Notes under the pieces: generated by a model | Seen by the model: only the letters and a program-made list of their open reading frames with translations | Database searches by the model: none | What the model was told of the DNA's origin: nothing | Made by a program: the position numbers and the translations under genes | Assembly (NCBI RefSeq): GCF_001908025.1 | Contig: NZ_MQMG01000025.1 | Span: 1 to 48,287 of the forward strand | Direction of reading: 5' to 3' | DNA from: Geobacillus proteiniphilus | GTDB lineage: Bacteria; Bacillota; Bacilli; Bacillales; Anoxybacillaceae | DNA length: 48,287 bases | Part shown: one piece after another, positions 41,928 through 48,287 of the stretch | Numbering within the stretch: position 1 is the first letter of the stretch | Layout: every line of letters begins with the position of its first letter

Positions 41928-43970
41928 TCATCTCCAATATGTAATGGTCCGCCCTTGACTTAACATTTCTTCTATTTTCATTTGAGTGAATAATGAAATA
42001 TCCGATTGATGCTTGAGCTTTTGTAATAGCTGCTCCAATGCTTGAACTGTTTCTTCGCTTCGTGAAACTTGGATTCTCGGCAATATTTTTCCGCGAATGA
42101 TTTGATCAAATTTCAAATGAGAGTTTACCGCACTTCCGTAATAACCAATTTGGTCTAAAGCTCTGCGGTTCAATCTAGCTCCTAATTGATCCAGCAGCGG
42201 ATTGAGTTCTTTGGCCTTTTGCCTGCAATCCTCATCCATTACAGTCACCGTTAAATCTTTCTCCAAATCAACGGAAATCAACTTAGATACTTTTATCTTT
42301 TCCAGTTCTTCTATTAAACCTTCCTCATCCTCTGGATAACGCAGTTCAATTACAAAGCTACGATCAATCATTTTGGGACTTAGTCCCTTTACGGTATGAT
42401 CCATATTCATCGTGCCAATAAATCTTACATTACGTGGAATTTCAAATTCTGCAGGATACCGGTAGCACAAATCAAAACAATTTTGCACTTTCCATCTTTC
42501 AGAATCGCTCTGTATTTGTTTGCATTTCTCTTCATCAAGAAACTCAAATCCGTTTTCATCCACAGTGATGTAAGGTTTAATCATTTCATAAGCCAACTTT
42601 TGAAAATGTTTAGAGTAAAGGGTAATCTTAGGATTTTCTTCTTCCATGGCGCTCAAAAATTCCGCAAAATAATACTCTACATGGGACAGGTTCATCTCGT
42701 CTAAACAAATCAAATACAAAGATTGCGGATTTTTCTTTGCTTCTACTAACGCATCCAAAAATTCAGTGGAGACATATTGATAATCAATTGGATTAAAGAA
42801 CCCGAGTATATCTTGCTTATCCGTCCAACTAGACTGAACCCTTATCGTGTATGTCTTTGCCCCCTTAATGATTTTAGAAAAATTTCTTGCCAGGCTGGAT
42901 TTGCCTGTTCCGCTCGGACCATGCAGAATAATAAGCTGATTCGTCTTTAAAGTGCCTACAAAACATTCAATAACATCACGTTCATACTGAAGATCGCATT
43001 GTTCGTGCAAAGCACCTTGAATAGTCGCTATCATATCTTCCTGATCGCTCCAATGAATGGTTTGGTCATTTGAAATAGTATTCTCTTCATCATCTTCATT
43101 CCCTAACAGTGGATGTACAAGGCGGAACCGTTCAAATTGAGATTTTAGGCTTTTTTTATATCCTTCTAACTTTTGGGCTTCTTTGTTCAAAGCTTCTTTT
43201 TGTTCTTCGAGTTCCCTCTTTCTCTTATCTAGCAAAGACTCTTCATCGCTGATTAATTTTTTCTGCCCTTCGAGCTTTTTTAATTGCCGATCGATTTTAC
43301 TTTTTTCTTTATTGAACATCTCTTCCTTCTGACGATATTCTTCTTGCAGTTTTATCTCCTGCTCCCGAAAGTTGGCTCGCAACTCATTTTCTTGTTTATT
43401 CAATTCCGCTTCTAACCTTAGGATATCGTTCTCTATTTGTGATTCAATCTGCGATACAATGAGCGGCGCAATTTTTTCCAAAGGCCCAAGCTGCTCCGCA
43501 AGCTTTTGCACAATTCTCTCACCGAAGCGTGCTAACAAACTTGTTTGAAAAGAAGCACGCCGGATAGAATTTGCGTTAATAAATACCATTCCTAATTTTC
43601 TATTTTCCTTCTCATCCGAAAGTTTATTGAATTTTAGTTCCTCGGCAACAGCAGTTAAGATATCCCCTTTCTTATACTTGTTTCTATTATTCGGAACAGT
43701 CAAGGCTACCGTCCATTTATCTCCATTAAAAGGAAGGACAAACGGCGCAAACGTATCAGGATTCAGCACTTCTGCTATTAATAACACGTTGTCATTCTGC
43801 AGCTCCTTCACATACCTTACTTCTAAAATTAAACGACTGCCAAGAAGCTGCGGATCACAAAACCTCACATAAAATTGATGAGCATCTTCCTGCGTCCAGT
43901 TGATCGGCGCCCCTAACTCATTTAAGAGAGAATTTAAATAGTCTTGCAATTTTCTTGCGTTGCTTTCCAT
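41928..43970 (-). CDS. McrB-like AAA GTPase/ATPase with coiled-coil N-terminus, 680 aa
   Basis: An AAA+ motor of the McrB group: Walker A GPSGTGKSS (351-359), Walker B LICLDEMNLSHVEYYFAEF (from about 420), and the MNxxD-type signature GTMNMDHT (519-526), which in McrB confers GTP preference, with an arginine (MIDRSF) following. Residues 1-150 are a probable DNA- or target-sensing domain, and residues about 175-285 a long coiled coil. It should assemble as a hexamer and drive the nuclease encoded next. AAGGAG precedes the ATG at 43970. I expect restriction of modified or foreign DNA, as in type IV systems. Confidence 0.85.
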   Translation of the reverse strand: MESNARKLQDYLNSLLNELGAPINWTQEDAHQFYVRFCDPQLLGSRLILEVRYVKELQNDNVLLIAEVLNPDTFAPFVLPFNGDKWTVALTVPNNRNKYKKGDILTAVAEELKFNKLSDEKENRKLGMVFINANSIRRASFQTSLLARFGERIVQKLAEQLGPLEKIAPLIVSQIESQIENDILRLEAELNKQENELRANFREQEIKLQEEYRQKEEMFNKEKSKIDRQLKKLEGQKKLISDEESLLDKRKRELEEQKEALNKEAQKLEGYKKSLKSQFERFRLVHPLLGNEDDEENTISNDQTIHWSDQEDMIATIQGALHEQCDLQYERDVIECFVGTLKTNQLIILHGPSGTGKSSLARNFSKIIKGAKTYTIRVQSSWTDKQDILGFFNPIDYQYVSTEFLDALVEAKKNPQSLYLICLDEMNLSHVEYYFAEFLSAMEEENPKITLYSKHFQKLAYEMIKPYITVDENGFEFLDEEKCKQIQSDSERWKVQNCFDLCYRYPAEFEIPRNVRFIGTMNMDHTVKGLSPKMIDRSFVIELRYPEDEEGLIEELEKIKVSKLISVDLEKDLTVTVMDEDCRQKAKELNPLLDQLGARLNRRALDQIGYYGSAVNSHLKFDQIIRGKILPRIQVSRSEETVQALEQLLQKLKHQSDISLFTQMKIEEMLSQGRTITYWR

Positions 43971-44460
43971 ATCTGATGCAACTCCTTTTCCTGCTGCTCA
44001 CCGACAGTGCAAAACATCCCTCTGTTCTAGCTTCAGAGGCGTGGGTATTATCCGTTGTCCAATTCCTCCACCTTTTTAGCCATTTTATCGTTAATTTTGG
44101 ATTATTTGATCTAATCTTCGACAAAGCTCAAGAGACAGGCACTTTGAACCATACCTCCTACTTTTTTATAGGGTATTGTCAAAAGTTTATCCTCCACACT
44201 CACGGTTTTCCCTTGAGTTTCAACGGTTGAAAGAAAAAAAGCTTGCCACCCCCGTTGTTTTCGGCCATCATTGAGGCAACCACACACTCAAGACACCCAA
44301 AAACACAAAGGCTACCCACCGTGACAACTAGGTCAACACGTCCATAAGCCCATACCGCACTCTACCCGAGATGAAAATAGCCGCTCAAATCGTGCGGATT
44401 TTCATAGAAGCATAGACTTAAAATTTGCCAACCTCTCCCCAAAACATCAGCCCGTCCCGC
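43971..44460. other. Gene-free stretch with hairpins
   Basis: No gene supported. It holds a small hairpin CCTCTG / CAGAGG (44019-44039) followed by CGTGGGTATTATCC, resembling IS200/IS605 ends, and a larger one at 44371-44405 (ATGAAAAT-ag-CCGC / GCGG-ATTTTCAT). The latter could be a terminator or a mobile-element end. The promoter of the McrB gene could not be placed. Confidence 0.4.
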
Positions 44461-46227
44461 TCACTCCACTTTCTTGCCCATCACCCGCTCGATCATCCCC
44501 AACAAGGCAAGCCTTCTTTTTTCAAAAAATTGCTCAAAATCATCGGCCCTTATGGATGCAACATCAATGACATGCGTTTGCAGTATTTCATCCAATTTCG
44601 TTGCCGGAATGCCTCGTTTTTCTTCCAATTTTCGCAAATATACACTTGGGGCATCATGGCCAATGATCCGGTTGGTTTTATAAGACAACGGGGTTTTATT
44701 AATAATGGAATCATACTTGGTTTTCTCAATCCCTTGTCTTTCGCAATAGTCGCGCGGAAAAATATGGTGAATATCAATCGATTCTCCATAGTACGTCTGA
44801 ATATCGATCGGTACGCCAGATAAGAAATCCCGCGCCCCTTCCCTCATGAGCAACGCATGCAAGCCTTTGTAAGCGGCACTATTTCGAGTACGCAACGTCA
44901 AGAGGCGATCAGCGGCGAAATTGGCATCACGCACTGTCGTAGGCTCCATACCGCCACGAATCCATTCAACGACTTCCACCAAGTCACGTGCAATCCGCGT
45001 CTCCGTCGCTCCTCCATACAGTTCGCCCAACACGCCGCACCAATACCAGCGGGCGATTCGGTCACGGACATGGACATTATGCGCTTCTCTCCCTAATTCT
45101 ACAAAAATGGCCGCCAGCGGGATCAACTGGGTTCCGTACGGCAAATCCCGCGCTGAAAACACATGCTGCTCGTGCAAAAATTGGGCCGCCTGAATAAAAC
45201 CTTCCGTGACACGGTCAGCCCAATCCTGGTAATCTACGAGCGCCAGTTGCAGGATGTCGCGCCGCTTGCAGCTGACCGCCACGCCGTCCCCCGTTTTTCT
45301 TCGATTGTACGTCACCAATAACGTGACGGCTTGCAGGAAATCGGTGCTGCTTATATCGGACAACACTTTGTTGTAAATTTCTCCGGATTTCTTTAATTTC
45401 GCTTCCCTGTCCGTCCAATCATCCCTCAACTTAAAATCTTCCGCCGCAAATGTGGCCGTAAGAAGCTCGAATACAGTCAGAGATACACCACCAGTATTCA
45501 CATTTTCAAAAACCTGACAAACAGCCTCTTTCGGGGTCGGCTTCCTAAGCATAATGACAGGCACTTGGTATTGCTGGAAACGGGGAAATACGTCCGTCAT
45601 AAGCTTTTGCCATTTCAATGACCGTTCCGCAATTTTCGCAGGATCCGAAAAATAGCGCGTCTGCCACTCCAACAGCCCCGCAGGGTCAAAAAGCAAGTTC
45701 ACTGGAAGCATCCCCGCCTCGCATTCCTTGTCCAAGTCCGAACAATCAAGAACGACTTTTCCCCCCGGCCCTCGAATGATTTTATCTTCCGGAACACTTA
45801 CGATCGTTTCTTCCCGATCGACGTTTGGATCCAAAATTTTATCAATGTCAATGTAGTAGAACCGTTTGATCTCCTTGTCCCTCTTGTCTTTTGTCGCCAC
45901 AGGCACCTTTAATTTCAATGATTGGAATAACGCTGTCAACCGCTGTTGGCCGTCAAGAATCAGCCGTTCCGGCTCAACTTGGTGGGGGGTATCGACCCCT
46001 TCAATCGGCCGAGAGGAAAAACGGACATTTGGATTTCCCGTCTGCAACATCATCACCGCACCGATTGGATAAGAGAGAGAAACACTGATCAACAGATTTC
46101 GAATTCGCTCGTCATCCCAAACCCAGCCTCTCTGAAAGTCGGGAAGCTGTGTTCGACATTCCTTAATGCTTTCAAGCAAGTCAAGCAAGCTCTCCACCGT
46201 ACTGTCAAACGTAGTAATGGCGCTCAT
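44461..46227 (-). CDS. GmrSD-like DUF262/DUF1524 (HNH) protein, 588 aa
   Basis: A type IV restriction enzyme-like fusion. The N-terminal DUF262 (GmrS-like) domain has LPDFQRGWVW (28-37) and the nucleotide motif LDGQQRLTAL (91-100). The C-terminal DUF1524 (GmrD-like) domain has the HNH-type core IDIHHIFPRDYC (His487/His488) and NKTPLSYKTNRIIG. Relatives (GmrSD, BrxU, SspE) use a nucleotide-dependent domain to license an HNH nuclease against modified phage DNA. AGGAGG precedes the ATG. Base composition is less AT-rich than the Hsp70 operon. A truncated second copy lies at 47912-48257. Confidence 0.88.
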   Translation of the reverse strand: MSAITTFDSTVESLLDLLESIKECRTQLPDFQRGWVWDDERIRNLLISVSLSYPIGAVMMLQTGNPNVRFSSRPIEGVDTPHQVEPERLILDGQQRLTALFQSLKLKVPVATKDKRDKEIKRFYYIDIDKILDPNVDREETIVSVPEDKIIRGPGGKVVLDCSDLDKECEAGMLPVNLLFDPAGLLEWQTRYFSDPAKIAERSLKWQKLMTDVFPRFQQYQVPVIMLRKPTPKEAVCQVFENVNTGGVSLTVFELLTATFAAEDFKLRDDWTDREAKLKKSGEIYNKVLSDISSTDFLQAVTLLVTYNRRKTGDGVAVSCKRRDILQLALVDYQDWADRVTEGFIQAAQFLHEQHVFSARDLPYGTQLIPLAAIFVELGREAHNVHVRDRIARWYWCGVLGELYGGATETRIARDLVEVVEWIRGGMEPTTVRDANFAADRLLTLRTRNSAAYKGLHALLMREGARDFLSGVPIDIQTYYGESIDIHHIFPRDYCERQGIEKTKYDSIINKTPLSYKTNRIIGHDAPSVYLRKLEEKRGIPATKLDEILQTHVIDVASIRADDFEQFFEKRRLALLGMIERVMGKKVE

Positions 46228-46506
46228 TTTCTTCCTCCTCGTTTCATAAGAAATCCTCTCCCACTATGTGCGCTTTCGTTTCCCAATACGGTCAAACCGC
46301 CATACCACACCAGCTCCCCGTCACCCAACCGTATTTGTAAACTTCAGCAACAGCACTTTCCATAATGATGAGCCCAATTTTAAGGAAAGCAACTTTTTAC
46401 TTCGACACTTGCATTTGTAATCCTCTTCCTGATACGGAACTTTCACAAAAATATTCTTATTCCATACCACCGCCATTATGAACTTGTGGTCGACAAATAT
46501 AAATAA

Positions 46507-46525
46507 CTCACATTTCGCACCCTGA
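46507..46525 (+). repeat. 19-bp direct repeat, left copy
   Basis: AACTCACATTTCGCACCCT occurs here and identically at 48256-48274. A partial inverted match (AAATGTGAGATGCA) lies at about 46797-46810, so this may be the end of an AT-rich element that now carries the MITE at 46597-46741. The rest of 46228-46590 holds nothing recognisable. Confidence 0.6.
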
Positions 46526-46596
46526 ATAAAAATTTGAAATAAGTCCGATTTTACCGAATAAAAATTAATTATTTTACAATTTTTGTATAAAAAATT

Positions 46597-46741
46597 GGAT
46601 CTTCACCAAAAGTTGTACTTGACTGTTTCAAAACATGTCATACTTCCTTCTGTAAGGAAAAATCAGTAAATCAACGATTTTCATACATGGTGACACGAGA
46701 AAAAGCCTCATTTGTCAAGTACACGTTGTGGTGATGAACCA
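46597..46741. mobile_element. ISL3-like MITE, copy 2, with 8-bp target duplication
   Basis: Ends GGATCTTCACC and complement of GGTTCATCACC, 145 bp, flanked by a perfect 8-bp direct repeat AAAAAATT (46589-46596 and 46742-46749). Its right TIR matches the left in about 23 of 28 bases. It is intact where copy 1 (580-786) carries an insertion. The stretch 46750-47025 shows no supported gene. Confidence 0.82.
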
Positions 46742-47025
46742 AAAAATTATTTTTATGCGAATATCCGATTTTTTGTATATTATGAAAATATTGCTAAATG
46801 TGAGATGCAATTAGCATTATCATGGCAGCAAAGCCGATCTCTTAGCTTGGACTCTGTACGCCGTAAAGGATCAACGTACCCGTTGTTTTGTTCTCTCCAA
46901 AGAAAATTTGATGTTCAAAGCTTGCGATACACGGGGGAGCATTGAAAAAACCACAAGTGAGGCATTTACGGAGAGTTTGCTATTGGAGGAGTATGAAAAA
47001 CCAAAAATCATCATGAAGTGGAAAC

Positions 47026-47360
47026 TCAAACCCTTTTGCTATAGAGAGACAGAGCTTCCAAGTCAATAATAGCTCCAATATAGAGAAGACAATCGAGACC
47101 GATAATGGCATCTAACGCAACACCGCACTCCATCGCTCCCAATTCTACTTCAAAATGCTTTATTCCGATCAATCCGATCATCACCTCATCTACCGTCTTT
47201 GCGTAAACAAACTCCGTTCCCCCTACCCCGCTAAATCCACGGAGACGATCGTCCCTGTTGATCCAGTATCAACCAACGCCCTGCGGAACTCTATTGTCTT
47301 CCCTCGATGTGTGAGCCGCAATGCCGTGAGCAACAACCCGTCCTCTATATGAAGCGGCAT
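47026..47360 (-). pseudogene. Retropepsin-like aspartic protease gene, broken
   Basis: Starting at ATG 47360, the frame encodes LLLTALRLTHRGKTIEFRRALVDTGSTGTIVSVDLAG with the catalytic Asp-Thr-Gly, then hits TAG. A different frame continues GVGGTEFVYAKTVDEVMIGLIGIKHFEVELGAMECG... DAIIGLDCLLYIGAIIDLEAL to a stop at 47026. The missing middle section implies an internal deletion with frame change. The start overlaps the stop of the 86-residue gene (ATGA). Confidence 0.65.
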
Positions 47361-47620
47361 CATCCCCTCCACACCCCCGCCCATCTCCGTTCGGAAATAT
47401 TGATTTCTTTCCGATTCGTGTGAAGAACGTACAATTCCCGATGAGGAGTTTCTTTATGAAGCCGCTTATATGCCCGCATGGCTTCCATTGGATCAGAAAA
47501 TGCTTCGATCGGAACAATGTGATTTAAAATCCGTTTGTTGTCCTCATTGGTATAAGCATCCACCGCTTCGATCAACACCCAACGGTTCGGAAACGCTTGG
47601 CAAATGTCTTCCCATTTCAT
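47360..47620 (-). CDS. Small hypothetical protein coupled to the retropepsin-like gene, 86 aa
   Basis: AGGAGAGGAGG precedes the ATG at 47620. The product (MKWEDICQAFPNRWVLIEAVDAYTNEDNKRILNHIVPIEAF...) has an alpha/beta pattern and no known domain. Its stop overlaps the start of the broken protease gene, so the two were translationally coupled. Function is unknown. Confidence 0.72.
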   Translation of the reverse strand: MKWEDICQAFPNRWVLIEAVDAYTNEDNKRILNHIVPIEAFSDPMEAMRAYKRLHKETPHRELYVLHTNRKEINISERRWAGVWRG

Positions 47621-47684
47621 TCTGCTTTCCTCCTCTCCTTATTGTCCCATTCCATTTTTCATTTTCAGTATAACGCAGATCGCG

Positions 47685-47705
47685 TCTTGAACGCTCTTCC
47701 ACCTA
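47685..47705. repeat. Partial IS200/IS605-like end
   Basis: TCTTGAACGCTCTTCCACCT resembles the sequence leading into the hairpin at 15822-15839 (GTTGAACGCCCTCCCACCT). The returning arm of the hairpin is absent. The remaining bases of 47621-47911 show nothing else recognisable. Confidence 0.35.
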
Positions 47706-47911
47706 TAAATATTTTACTTCGATTTGCCTGCTCTCCGGCAGCCCTTGTCTCTGTTCCTCTTTTCCCATCAAGCTTTCCCCCTTCATCTCCCTGCGGATGT
47801 GTTGTTCCAAGTCACTTGTCACCAAAACCCCTCTTCCTCTTTCCATACCCCTTTGCATGATTGGGGGTGTTCATTCATCATCGGCCGCCTTCCCGATGCT
47901 ACCCCTCCTTG

Positions 47912-48257
47912 GTTTGATCGTCTTGTCCCTCTTGTCTCTCGTCGCTACAGGCGCTTTCAATTTCAATGATTGAAACAACGCTGTCAGCCGCTGTTGACCG
48001 TCAAGAATCAGACGTTCCGGCTCCACTTGGCGAGGATTGTCGACCCCTTCAACCGGCCTTGAGGCAAAACGGACATTCGGATTTCCCGTCTGGAGCATCA
48101 TCACCGCACCGATCGGATAAGAGAGAGAAACACTGATCAACAAATTCCGAATCCGCTCGTCATCCCAAACCCAGCCTCTTTGAAAATCCGGAAGCTGTGT
48201 CCGGCATTCCTGAATGCTCTCAAGCAAATCAAGCAAACTTTCTACTGTACTGTCAAA
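47912..48257 (-). pseudogene. Truncated DUF262 gene fragment
   Basis: Codons 7 to about 118 of the DUF262/DUF1524 gene at 44461-46227 are duplicated here with few changes (LPDFQRGWVWDDERIRN, YPIGAVMMLQTGNPNVRF, ILDGQQRLTAL). The start codon and first six codons are replaced by the 19-bp repeat at 48256-48274, and homology ends near 47912 after KRDK. The frame continues by chance to a stop at 47871. Neither half of the nuclease is complete. Confidence 0.85.
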
Positions 48258-48274
48258 CTCACATTTCGCACCCT
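48256..48274 (+). repeat. 19-bp direct repeat, right copy
   Basis: AACTCACATTTCGCACCCT, identical to 46507-46525, abuts the duplicated DUF262 fragment. Confidence 0.6.
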
Positions 48275-48287
48275 CTCGACGAAAATC

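Noticed and set aside
1-48287. tRNA, rRNA or known riboswitch genes
   Set aside because: No tRNA-like cloverleaf, rRNA segment or recognisable riboswitch core was found on reading the intergenic stretches.

Overview
The window reads as a chromosome segment of a thermophilic Geobacillus/Parageobacillus-type Firmicute. The basis is close resemblance of several products to Bacillus families (YwqA/YwqB, GtaB/GalU, YkuD), strong AGGAGG-type ribosome sites, TTGACA/TATAAT and extended -10 promoters, GC-rich core genes, and many short IS and MITE relics. This is a judgement from reading; no database search was possible. The core genes look GC-rich, while roughly 28.4-46.5 kb and the ATPase gene at 13.4-14.7 kb look clearly more AT-rich, consistent with acquired DNA.

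Layout. 1-4.7 kb: three related SEC-C zinc-motif proteins on the minus strand (the first cut by the window edge). 5.0-9.5 kb: a plus-strand operon of a SWIM zinc-finger protein, a SNF2 helicase and a 38-residue basic peptide. 9.7-10.3 kb: a Uma2-type nuclease-fold protein, then two abutting copies of a ~139-bp inverted-repeat element. 10.8-11.8 kb: a DUF1861-like protein. 12.0-14.7 kb: macro domain, DUF488, and a coupled AAA ATPase plus PD-(D/E)XK nuclease pair. 14.8-15.7 kb: UTP-glucose-1-phosphate uridylyltransferase. 16.3-22.9 kb: a LacI-controlled sugar locus (substrate-binding lipoprotein, two permeases, a second DUF1861-like protein and a GH130 enzyme) that probably imports and cleaves beta-mannosides. 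22.9-27.8 kb: an Rpn-type nuclease, a DMT exporter, small hypotheticals, YkuD, and a frameshifted second Rpn-like gene. 28-29 kb: an HTH/PIN toxin-antitoxin-like pair between 107-bp direct repeats.

30.4-46.2 kb looks like a defence island. Its least familiar part is a five-gene minus-strand operon, in transcription order: TPR plus beta-CASP metallo-beta-lactamase nuclease, a protein with a GrpE-like C-terminus, a lidless Hsp70, a HEAT-repeat protein, and a coiled-coil protein. I know of no described system with this composition. My inference is a chaperone-gated nuclease complex in which Hsp70 and its own exchange factor act on the nuclease or a scaffold. Upstream on the same strand are a McrB-like AAA GTPase and a DUF2357/PD-(D/E)XK partner (McrBC-like), and a GmrSD-type DUF262/DUF1524 protein.

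46.2-48.3 kb is a decayed zone: nested MITEs, a broken retropepsin-like gene, a small hypothetical and a truncated second DUF262 copy. Mobile relics recur through the window: an ISL3-like MITE with perfect 8-bp target duplications, the ~139-bp CTAG-bounded repeat, IS200/IS605-like hairpin ends, and a 491-bp remnant whose terminal repeat now encodes the C-terminus of the DUF2357 protein.
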